From Candidatus Zhuqueibacterota bacterium (GTDB lineage: Bacteria > Zhuqueibacterota > Zhuqueibacteria > Thermofontimicrobiales > Thiofontviventaceae), in assembly GCA_014729735.1 (NCBI GenBank), contig WJJN01000745.1, forward strand, positions 1-5,359: a stretch of 5,359 nucleotides of DNA. Direction: 5' to 3'. Each line of letters opens with the position of its first letter. Within the stretch, counting starts at the first letter, position 1. A program made the position numbers and the translations under genes. Positions 1 through 5,359 of the stretch are shown here, piece by piece. The notes beneath the pieces were generated by a model. That model saw only the letters and a list, made by a program, of their open reading frames with translations. It was not told the origin of the DNA and searched no databases.

Positions 1-1469
1 ACATGATAGATCTGCTGGAAAAAGCAGTGAAGATCATTCCGTCGGATAAAAACTGTCACCTGTTTTTGGGTTTTGCTTATTATCATGATGAACAATATGA
101 GCTTGCAGAAAGAGAATTCGAAGAAGCAATGAAATATATGGAGCCGGAAGAACGTCAGTTATTTAATTCAATCGAGTCGATTATAACACCGACGGAGAAG
201 ATGGCATTGAAAAGCGATCCGCGAAGGTACCACCGAAATGTCGCGAGAATGTGGCAGATGAAGGATCCGCTGATTCTAACGGATATAAATGAAAGAAAAC
301 TGGAGCACATTAGCCGAATTGCATATGCAAATTTAAGGTTTTCAGATTTTGATAAAGGAATCGAAGGCTGGAAAACCGATCCTGGAAAAGTGCATATTCG
401 GTTTGGTGAACCTGAAACGTTGTATCGAACCAGACCGGAAATCGGCTCCTCGGATGATCCGCGGAATCCATTGAATCACTCAAAAGAGGTGTGGCTTTAT
501 CCCGATTTCGAGTTCATTTTTGAAGACCGGTTTTTACAAAATCGCTATGAATTTGCCTGGGGCAATACTCCTGAAAATGACTATCGCAATGTGTATGAGC
601 GTATGATTGCGGAGACACCTGATTACTATGATTTTATTCAGCAAGATAGAATCATTGAAATCGCTACGGATATTTCTGAATTCCGAGGAAGCAGTAACAA
701 AACCAAACTTAGTCTCAGCTATGCTATTCCTGCAGACAGCATCCATTTTGTCTATCGCGAAAATAAATGGCAATCCGTGCTAAATCAGGGGATTTTTATT
801 TTAAATGAAGATGGGCACAGAGTTTTCCAATCCTCGAAACCTGTTCAATTTAATGAAACCGATCAATATAAGGTCAGCAATGAAAAGTATTTGCTGAATC
901 AGGCAGAATTTGAAAACAGGTCCGGTTCATATCAATTGATATTTGAAGTGCAGGATCCGGAGTCAAAGAAACACGCCTCCCTCCGCAGGAACATTGAAAT
1001 CAGTTCGATTAGCGGAAATGGACTTGCGTTAAGTAACGTTCAACTGGCATTTCGGATTGAACGAGACACATCTGAGGGCTACTACTATACTCGAGAAGAT
1101 TTGGAAATTCTGCCCAATCCTTTGAAACGATTTAATGCCGGCGATCCGGTTTTCATTTATTACGAAATTTATAATCTTCAAAAAAATGAGAACGGTTTGA
1201 CCTCATTTAACGTAGAATACACCATCAGTCCCAATAAAATGGATGAAAGCCCTGTTAAGAAAATATTACAGCGTTTGCGTTTAATCAGTCCTTCGGGCGA
1301 CATCACAACATCGTATCCTTTTGAGGGCAACTCGGTAACAGAGTATCAATATCAGCAAATCGGACTTGGCTCCTTTTCTGCGGGAGATTATTCATTGACG
1401 CTCCGAATTACAGATCTCAATGCAGATGAAACAGCCACAGAGAAAATTCATTTTGAACTGGAGGAATAA
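1..1469 (+). CDS. TPR and GWxTD domain-containing protein, 5' end cut by the window
   Basis: The reading frame is open from the first base and the first ATG (base 3) lies inside a TPR-like helical repeat, so the true start is probably upstream. At least 488 residues are present. Residues about 2-45 look like tetratricopeptide helices (bulky and small residues alternating, 'FLGFAYYHDEQYELAEREF'). The centre, about 75-215, is a GWxTD domain: the signature GWKTD is at 122-126, followed by PGKVHIRFGEPE, and an aromatic-rich YPDFEFIFED stretch follows at 166-175. The C-terminal half is predicted beta-rich and ends in strands such as GDYSLTLRITDL (461-472), typical of the end of these proteins. GWxTD proteins are known mainly from Bacteroidota, Acidobacteriota and related phyla, often secreted or lipidated, but their biochemical role is not established. 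Any signal peptide would be upstream of the window. The stop overlaps the next gene's ATG by one base. The family assignment is strong; function is unknown. Confidence 0.9.
   Translation, partial: MIDLLEKAVKIIPSDKNCHLFLGFAYYHDEQYELAEREFEEAMKYMEPEERQLFNSIESIITPTEKMALKSDPRRYHRNVARMWQMKDPLILTDINERKLEHISRIAYANLRFSDFDKGIEGWKTDPGKVHIRFGEPETLYRTRPEIGSSDDPRNPLNHSKEVWLYPDFEFIFEDRFLQNRYEFAWGNTPENDYRNVYERMIAETPDYYDFIQQDRIIEIATDISEFRGSSNKTKLSLSYAIPADSIHFVYRENKWQSVLNQGIFILNEDGHRVFQSSKPVQFNETDQYKVSNEKYLLNQAEFENRSGSYQLIFEVQDPESKKHASLRRNIEISSISGNGLALSNVQLAFRIERDTSEGYYYTREDLEILPNPLKRFNAGDPVFIYYEIYNLQKNENGLTSFNVEYTISPNKMDESPVKKILQRLRLISPSGDITTSYPFEGNSVTEYQYQQIGLGSFSAGDYSLTLRITDLNADETATEKIHFELEE
1460..1464 (+). 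promoter_or_regulatory. Ribosome binding site for the RmlD-like gene
   Basis: GGAGG lies inside the last codons of the GWxTD gene, 4 bases before the ATG at 1469. It fits the TAATG stop-start overlap and supports translational coupling. It also shows that this organism uses Shine-Dalgarno sites, which helps judge starts elsewhere in the window. Confidence 0.75.
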
Positions 1470-2383
1470 TGAAAAAACGTCTGATGATCACTGGAGGAAG
1501 CGGTTTTGTAGGCGGACATTTGCTGGATCAGGTAAAATCGAACTATGATGTAACCGCTACATATCACACAAGCAAGTATGATGTTCCCGGTGTTCACTGG
1601 CAGCATATCGATTTGTCGGATTCCGAATCGATCAAAAAGGCGGTGTCGCATTCTGCGCCGGATGCTGTCGTATTAACTGCAGCGCTCACTTCGGTTGACG
1701 AATGTGAGATAAATCGGAATCTTGCCTTTGCCGTGAATGTACAATCCATTGATAAGTGGATAGAGCTTTCAAACACCAATAATTTTAGAGTTGTATTCGT
1801 TTCCACGGATATGGTTTACGACGGGGAGCATAGTTTTTACACGGAAGATGATCCGGTGGCGCCCATCAATTATTATGGGGAGACCAAGATTCTTGCTGAA
1901 GAGAAATTGAGAAAATCCTGTCATAATTATGTGATTGCGCGAGCTGCACTAATATACGGAACACCGTTAACCCGCTCAAATTCTTTTTCTCAAGGTATTC
2001 TCAATCGTATCAACCTGAAACAACCGGTGAAACTGTTTCACGATCAATACAGGAGCCCGATCCTCGTGAATAATCTCGCACAGGCGCTCATTGAGCTATG
2101 TGACAATTCTTTCACAGGAACTGTGAACCTCGGCGGCAGCCAGCGTATCAATCGGTATGATTTTGGCAACGTAATGGCGCATATATTCAATTTTTCAACA
2201 GATCTTTTTCAAAAAATATCGATGTATGATATAGAAACCGCTGCCCAACGCCCAAAAGACGTTTCGATGGATATCAAAAAGGCGCAGTCATTTTTAAAAA
2301 CCGAATTTCTAAATATCGAGCAGGGAATGAGAATATCGAAAGCAGACCTGGATTTGGACAGGTCGTTTTCAATTATTGAATAA
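1469..2383 (+). CDS. dTDP-4-dehydrorhamnose reductase-like NAD(P)-dependent sugar-nucleotide reductase (extended SDR, RmlD family)
   Basis: The protein has 304 residues, close to the usual length of RmlD (about 280-300). A Rossmann dinucleotide-binding motif TGGSGFVGG starts at residue 8 (GxxGxxG). A VSTDMVYDG segment at 111-119 contains the catalytic S/T position, and the YxxxK pair is Y136 and K140 in YYGETK. The RmlD-type substrate-side motifs HDQYRSP (191-197) and RPKDVSMD (261-268, matching the family's RPxxSxLD) are also present. RmlD uses NAD(P)H to reduce dTDP-4-keto-L-rhamnose to dTDP-L-rhamnose in the cytoplasm, for surface polysaccharide. The substrate here is not certain: no rmlA, rmlB or rmlC is in view, and the family includes other sugar-nucleotide reductases and MAT2B-like regulators. 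The ATG start has a GGAGG site and overlaps the stop of the GWxTD gene, so the two are co-transcribed. The fold and family are secure; the exact reaction is inferred. Confidence 0.85.
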   Translation: MKKRLMITGGSGFVGGHLLDQVKSNYDVTATYHTSKYDVPGVHWQHIDLSDSESIKKAVSHSAPDAVVLTAALTSVDECEINRNLAFAVNVQSIDKWIELSNTNNFRVVFVSTDMVYDGEHSFYTEDDPVAPINYYGETKILAEEKLRKSCHNYVIARAALIYGTPLTRSNSFSQGILNRINLKQPVKLFHDQYRSPILVNNLAQALIELCDNSFTGTVNLGGSQRINRYDFGNVMAHIFNFSTDLFQKISMYDIETAAQRPKDVSMDIKKAQSFLKTEFLNIEQGMRISKADLDLDRSFSIIE

Positions 2384-2420
2384 CCTGTTTATTTAAATGA
2401 TTTAGTAAAATATTTTATAC

Positions 2421-2450
2421 TTGACTTTTATAGATAATCCTCTATATTAT
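2421..2450 (+). promoter_or_regulatory. Sigma70-like promoter for the AgmX/PglI-domain gene
   Basis: TTGACT at 2421-2426 is one mismatch from the -35 consensus. A -10 candidate follows at 2443-2448 (TATATT, 16-base spacer) or at 2445-2450 (TATTAT, 18-base spacer). The run upstream (2391-2419) is almost pure A/T and could act as an UP element. The predicted transcript would start near 2455-2458, about 45 bases before the GTG at 2502. This is a pattern match only. Confidence 0.6.
2429..2446. promoter_or_regulatory. Operator-like dyad between the -35 and -10 boxes
   Basis: TATAGA (2429-2434) and TCTATA (2441-2446) form a perfect 6-base inverted repeat separated by 6 bases. The dyad occupies the promoter spacer and overlaps the start of the -10 box, where a bound repressor would block RNA polymerase. 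The sequence is AT-rich, so a chance origin is quite possible, and no regulator gene is in the window. Confidence 0.25.
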
Positions 2451-2491
2451 ACATTTTCATTTATGTAGAAATATAAATTGCAGCTTAGAAC

Positions 2492-2495
2492 GGAG
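2492..2495 (+). promoter_or_regulatory. Ribosome binding site that decides the GTG start at 2502
   Basis: GGAG is followed by a 6-base spacer (TACAGA) and then GTG at 2502. The longer in-frame alternative, TTG at 2478, has only A/T-rich sequence before it and no purine-rich site. The GTG start is therefore preferred. Confidence 0.6.
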
Positions 2496-2501
2496 TACAG
2501 A

Positions 2502-3755
2502 GTGGAAGAATTTTTAAATAATTCAGAATCAGGAGCGACAATCGACAATGATTCTTCACAAGAATTAGTAACTACCCTCTTTAAACGACACGACTCTTCG
2601 GAGAATTATGGGATCAGCAAATTTCCCAAAGAATTCAAAAAGAATATAATCAAATCAATAGATTTCCGCTTCACGCTCATCTTTATTTTTTCTCTGCTTG
2701 TTCACACGCTGGGAATATTTTATCTCGAAAAAAAATATCCGCCAGAATACGATTCCGATACAATCAGCCGATTACAGAAGCAGTACGTCGATCTCTTGTT
2801 GACCGATGAACCACCGACGACAGAATTCATCACTCCGAAACCAGCCTATCCACAAGCGGAGAGCGAGCCGGAAACGATTGCAAGCATTTCCGAATGGATG
2901 GAAACATTTGCAGACAATACATTGAAATCGATAAAGGAGATGCCGGGATTTGATCCGAGCGTTCCCAAAAGCGCGGGGCGCTCCAAGCCGGAAACAGCGT
3001 CTGAAGTGGAGGAACTGCTTTCAAAAGACCTTGAAGATATCGTTCAGGAAAATGCACAAAAGGAATCGGACGCAGCAGAAGAGCTGACTTCCGTTGGATT
3101 ACTCGGGATGATCGGCAGCAAAAAGGAAAAGCAGGATCAGGAGTTTGTGGATGATATTCTCGGTTATGCTGATTTGAACGATGATCATTTAGCCAATGTC
3201 CTGTCCAAATTGAGCTCGATCCAGGTGCCGCGGCACAATACAGCAGAATATATCCTGAATCAACGGAAAAAGGCTGAAGAAATGCAGCAGGAGAAAGTAA
3301 AGGGGGGACGTAACCTCGCTGAACATGACCGGATAAAACTTGCGAACAATATTCAGCCCCTGGAAACAGCTAAAACCGAAGACATGGAAAGACGGATGGA
3401 ATTCGAAGAAGTTCCTGATAGTCCGTTGGCAAAGCTCAGAAATCCGGCTGCCGATCAAAAGCAGCGAACTGCAAAAAGTGTGATAAAAGTTGTACAATCG
3501 CACAAGCTTGCATTGCAGGACTGCTATAAACAGGAGTTGAAAATCAATCCCAAAGTTCGTGGAAGAGTCATCATTCGTTTCACGGTCGATCCTGAAGGCA
3601 AAGTTGTCGATGCATCCATTGTTTCTTCGACTTTGCGAAGTGCAGCAATGGAATCGTGCCTGCTCCGCCGGATTAAAAACTGGAAAGATTTCGGTTACAG
3701 CGATCCTGCTGCCGGAAATGTAGTCTATAAACAGGCTTTTAATTTTGGGAAATAG
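2502..3755 (+). CDS. Single-pass inner-membrane protein with AgmX/PglI (TonB-like) C-terminal domain
   Basis: The protein has 417 residues from the GTG at 2502 (425 from the alternative TTG at 2478). Numbered from the GTG, it has a cytoplasmic tail of about 55 residues, then one hydrophobic segment at about 56-74 (FTLIFIFSLLVHTLGIFYL) flanked by basic residues, which suits a signal anchor. A long, charged, low-complexity periplasmic linker follows (about 80-320), with Pro-rich and then Glu/Lys-rich stretches. The last 90 residues match the AgmX/PglI C-terminal domain: DCYKQELKINPKVRGRVIIRF, then VDPEGKVVDASIVSSTL, then ESCLLRRIKNW. The only two cysteines of the protein (341 and 386) are the conserved pair and probably form a disulfide. 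By analogy with TonB and with AgmX of Myxococcus, it may link inner-membrane energy to an envelope or outer-membrane partner. No ExbB/ExbD-type gene is in view, so this role is inferred. A promoter upstream suggests it starts its own transcript. Confidence 0.85.
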   Translation: MEEFLNNSESGATIDNDSSQELVTTLFKRHDSSENYGISKFPKEFKKNIIKSIDFRFTLIFIFSLLVHTLGIFYLEKKYPPEYDSDTISRLQKQYVDLLLTDEPPTTEFITPKPAYPQAESEPETIASISEWMETFADNTLKSIKEMPGFDPSVPKSAGRSKPETASEVEELLSKDLEDIVQENAQKESDAAEELTSVGLLGMIGSKKEKQDQEFVDDILGYADLNDDHLANVLSKLSSIQVPRHNTAEYILNQRKKAEEMQQEKVKGGRNLAEHDRIKLANNIQPLETAKTEDMERRMEFEEVPDSPLAKLRNPAADQKQRTAKSVIKVVQSHKLALQDCYKQELKINPKVRGRVIIRFTVDPEGKVVDASIVSSTLRSAAMESCLLRRIKNWKDFGYSDPAAGNVVYKQAFNFGK

Positions 3756-3861
3756 TTCGGAATTCAGCAATAACATTCTTTTACGGTATATCCTGACCAA
3801 CTCAATATTATCCGGACATCCAACCTGAAATTGTATTAATATCCTCATTTTAAATTTTTGC

Positions 3862-3879
3862 TTGCTATTTTTGCTATTC
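3862..3879. repeat. Two-copy 9-base tandem repeat in the promoter region
   Basis: TTGCTATTT (3862-3870) is followed directly by TTGCTATTC (3871-3879), differing only at the last base. The first copy includes the proposed -35 box. It could be a binding site for a regulator or a product of slippage; two short AT-rich copies are weak evidence. Confidence 0.35.
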
Positions 3880-3890
3880 TGTAGTATTTT
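3862..3890 (+). promoter_or_regulatory. Candidate promoter for the HypE-like/amidase operon
   Basis: TTGCTA at 3862-3867 and TATTTT at 3885-3890 are separated by 17 bases, in an AT-rich gap before the HypE-like gene. An overlapping alternative pairs TTGCTT (3858-3863) with TAGTAT (3882-3887), spacer 18. Either would start transcription at about 3894-3897. Both boxes are weaker than the promoter at 2421. The -35 region lies in a 9-base tandem repeat. Confidence 0.4.
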
Positions 3891-3967
3891 AATGAATGTT
3901 TATAAAAAGTTTCGTTCCTGTTAGATTCGCAGGTGAAGGAACTGTTATTTTCAACAAAATTTACGGT

Positions 3968-5017
3968 ATGAAAAAATCAAAAAAATTTTTGCCAACAGGC
4001 AAGCTGCCACACGAAATTCTGGTACCGCTGCTCGAAAAATACACTATGAAACCGGAGGATGTGATCGTCGGGGCGAAAATCGGGGAAGATGCAACTGTAA
4101 TTGATGTTGGCGAAAAATATCTTCTTGCAAAAACAGATCCGATTACGTTTGTGACTGATGAGATTGGTTATTATACGATAAATATAAATGCAAATGATAT
4201 CGCATGCAAGGGAGGTCTTCCGAAATGGTTTCTGGCAACGCTGTTGCTCCCGGAGAACAATACCACCAGAAAAATGGTTGATGCTATTTTTTCACAACTA
4301 CACAAATCGTGTGAAAAACTGAATATTGCTTTTTGCGGCGGACATACGGAAATAACCTATGGTTTACAGCGACCTATTATAATCGGAATGATGTTAGGAG
4401 AGGTAGAGAAAGACAAGTTTGTCGATACCGTCAAAGTTGGTGCCGGTGATGATATTCTACTGACGAAGGGCATTGCCATTGAAGCGACTTCGATTATCGC
4501 CCGCGAAAGAGAAGCCGAATTGACAGAAATGTTTTCGAGCGAACTGGTGCAGCAAAGCAAAAACTATCTGTACGATCCGGGAATTAGCGTACTTCACGAA
4601 GCACAAATTGCCACTGGATTCGATGACATCCACGCGATGCACGATCCGACTGAAGGAGGAATTGCAGCCGGACTTTTTGAAATCGCGAAAGCAGCCAACG
4701 TCGGATTGAAAATTGAATATGATATGATCGATATTTTGGCAGAATGCAAACTATTATGCGATGTTTATGAACTGGATCCGCTGGGTATTATCGCTTCCGG
4801 CGCGTTACTAATTGTCTGCAATGCATCTGTGAGTCAAGGATTGATGGAGGCATTTGAAAAAGAAGAGATAAATGCGTGCAGAATTGGCAAAATAATGCCT
4901 CGAAATTATGGGATGAAAATAATTTCACCGGATGGGGAGGCGACAGAGCTTCCTTATTTTGCGCAAGATGAAATCACCAAGTTTTTCAATGATAATTCAA
5001 AAAAAGAGGAGAAATAA
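3968..5017 (+). CDS. HypE-like AIR synthase-fold protein lacking the catalytic C-terminal cysteine
   Basis: The protein has 349 residues from the ATG at 3968, or 373 from an in-frame ATG at 3896. The shorter form begins MKKSKKFLPTGKLPHEIL, matching where this family usually starts; the extra 24 residues look neither conserved nor like a signal peptide. Neither start has a Shine-Dalgarno site. Numbered from 3968, the PurM/HypE/ThiL-type ATP-binding features are present: IGED (38-41), KTDPITF (55-61), NANDIACKGG (74-83), GGHTE (124-128) and HDPTEGG (225-231), then an SGALLI strand (277-282) and IGKI (306-309). Proteins of this superfamily bind ATP and make acyl-phosphate or phosphate-transfer intermediates. 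True HypE dehydrates a thiocarboxamide on its own C-terminal cysteine (ending PRIC) to make the cyanide ligand of [NiFe]-hydrogenase. This protein ends in NSKKEEK with no such cysteine, and no hyp or hydrogenase gene is nearby. Its substrate is therefore unknown. One base separates it from the amidase gene, so the two share a transcript. Confidence 0.82.
   Translation: MKKSKKFLPTGKLPHEILVPLLEKYTMKPEDVIVGAKIGEDATVIDVGEKYLLAKTDPITFVTDEIGYYTININANDIACKGGLPKWFLATLLLPENNTTRKMVDAIFSQLHKSCEKLNIAFCGGHTEITYGLQRPIIIGMMLGEVEKDKFVDTVKVGAGDDILLTKGIAIEATSIIAREREAELTEMFSSELVQQSKNYLYDPGISVLHEAQIATGFDDIHAMHDPTEGGIAAGLFEIAKAANVGLKIEYDMIDILAECKLLCDVYELDPLGIIASGALLIVCNASVSQGLMEAFEKEEINACRIGKIMPRNYGMKIISPDGEATELPYFAQDEITKFFNDNSKKEEK
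5006..5011 (+). promoter_or_regulatory. Ribosome binding site for the amidase gene
   Basis: GAGGAG lies within the last codons of the HypE-like gene, 7 bases before the ATG at 5019. This is a strong site at good spacing, and together with the 1-base gap it points to coupled translation. Confidence 0.75.
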
Positions 5018-5018
5018 A

Positions 5019-5359
5019 ATGGCTTTTCAAATTGAGTGGATCCCAAGCAGATTTTTCGATCCCGGTAAGATTGCAAATCAAATGATTATCGTTCATCATA
5101 CAGGAAGCCGGAACGGGCAGATAAACAGCTTTCAGGGAACAATTAACTGGTTTAAACCGGCAGAATGGCGAACTTCAAACCAGGTTTCTGCACAATATAT
5201 CATCGCGCGCATCGAGCGACCGATCGTGCAGATGGTTCGTGATCTGGACACCGCCTGGCATGCAGGAAAAAGCGAATGGGTGATTAACGGCGTCAGACGC
5301 AAAGATCTGAATGATCGCAGCATCGGAATCGAATTACAGGGAGACGGAAATCTCGTTCC
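5019..5359 (+). CDS. N-acetylmuramoyl-L-alanine amidase (Amidase_2/PGRP fold), 3' end cut by the window
   Basis: The frame is open from the ATG at 5019 to the window end, giving 113 residues (MAFQIEWIPSRFFDPG...). The family hallmarks are in order: IVHHTGS at 24-30, with H27 or H26 as the first zinc ligand; VSAQYII at 56-62, the position usually reading SAHY; AWHAG at 79-83, a conserved element of the substrate groove; and SIGIEL at 101-106. The second and third zinc ligands (His and Asp or Cys) would lie beyond the window. These zinc enzymes cut the amide bond between N-acetylmuramic acid and L-alanine of peptidoglycan or its anhydro-muropeptides. The N terminus is not a signal peptide, so the protein may be cytoplasmic (AmpD-like recycling) or phage-lysin-like. 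Co-transcription with the HypE-like gene upstream is nearly certain; any functional link is not shown by the sequence. Confidence 0.85.
   Translation, partial: MAFQIEWIPSRFFDPGKIANQMIIVHHTGSRNGQINSFQGTINWFKPAEWRTSNQVSAQYIIARIERPIVQMVRDLDTAWHAGKSEWVINGVRRKDLNDRSIGIELQGDGNLV

Noticed and set aside
2345..2364. Hairpin GACCTG-N8-CAGGTC followed by GTTTTC near the end of the RmlD-like gene, as a terminator
   Set aside because: It lies inside the coding region before the stop, the stem is only 6 bases and the T-run is four bases and broken. It may be chance coding sequence for the Asp-Leu repeat.
2406..2417. Palindrome TAAAATATTTTA between the RmlD-like and AgmX-domain genes
   Set aside because: It is pure A/T, has no loop or GC stem for a terminator, and is expected by chance in such AT-rich sequence. 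It is more simply part of an UP-like tract.
2450..2467. TACAT-N8-ATGTA inverted repeat after the promoter
   Set aside because: The stem is only 5 bases and AT-rich, too weak to support a regulatory element or RNA structure.
3189..3848. 219-residue reverse-strand open frame over the end of the AgmX-domain gene
   Set aside because: It is antisense to a well-supported domain with conserved cysteines, and its translation has no recognisable family and an odd Cys/Phe/Ile-rich composition. It is a shadow frame.
3756..3890. Search for an intrinsic terminator after the AgmX-domain gene
   Set aside because: No GC-rich stem followed by a T-run could be found; only short AT-rich partial repeats such as CAATATTA and TTAATAT are present.
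3936..3949. AAGGA with a 6-base spacer before an in-frame ATT codon at 3947, as a start for the HypE-like gene
   Set aside because: ATT starts are very rare and the family-consistent ATG lies at 3968; the match is probably chance.
200..4800. Many GATCCG/GGATCC occurrences across the window as a dispersed repeat
   Set aside because: They are nearly all in-frame Asp-Pro codon pairs in different proteins, so they reflect codon use rather than a repeat family.
3968..5017. Calling the HypE-like gene hypE or thiL outright
   Set aside because: It lacks the C-terminal cysteine of HypE and no hydrogenase genes are present; the evidence for ThiL substrate specificity is also missing.

Overview
This window carries five protein-coding genes, all on the + strand. 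Two of them run off the window edges. The coding sequence is moderately AT-rich and the gaps between genes are very AT-rich. I see no tRNA, rRNA, CRISPR array, insertion sequence or phage cassette. The mix of a GWxTD-domain protein, an AgmX/PglI-type TonB-like protein and a HypE-like AIR-synthase-fold protein suggests a Gram-negative (diderm) bacterium. My guess is the Fibrobacterota-Chlorobiota-Bacteroidota superphylum or a related candidate phylum (Calditrichota, KSB1, Marinimicrobia and similar). That placement is inference from gene content, not from a marker gene.

Layout. Bases 1-1469 hold the 3' part of a gene for a TPR plus GWxTD-domain protein. Its stop codon overlaps by one base (TAATG) the start of a dTDP-4-dehydrorhamnose reductase-like short-chain dehydrogenase (1469-2383), so these two form an operon and are probably translationally coupled. 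A 118-base AT-rich gap follows. It contains a sigma70-like promoter with a dyad between its -35 and -10 boxes. Next is a single-pass membrane protein with an AgmX/PglI C-terminal domain (2502-3755), best started at a GTG with a good ribosome binding site. A second AT-rich gap (3756-3967) holds another candidate promoter and leads to a HypE-like protein (3968-5017, possibly from 3896). This gene is followed one base after its stop by an Amidase_2/PGRP-type N-acetylmuramoyl-L-alanine amidase (5019 onward, cut by the window end). The gaps are shorter than 300 bases and contain no other gene that I can see. No convincing intrinsic terminator is visible in either.

How they may work together. Three of the five products have plausible envelope roles: nucleotide-sugar reduction, a TonB-like periplasm-spanning protein, and peptidoglycan amide cleavage. 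The GWxTD protein is of unknown biochemical function. The HypE-like protein lacks the C-terminal cysteine of true HypE and no hydrogenase gene is nearby, so its substrate is open. The window looks like ordinary chromosomal housekeeping and envelope content rather than a defence or mobile island. The most interesting leads are the uncharacterised GWxTD/RmlD-like pair and the Cys-less HypE paralogue coupled to an amidase.
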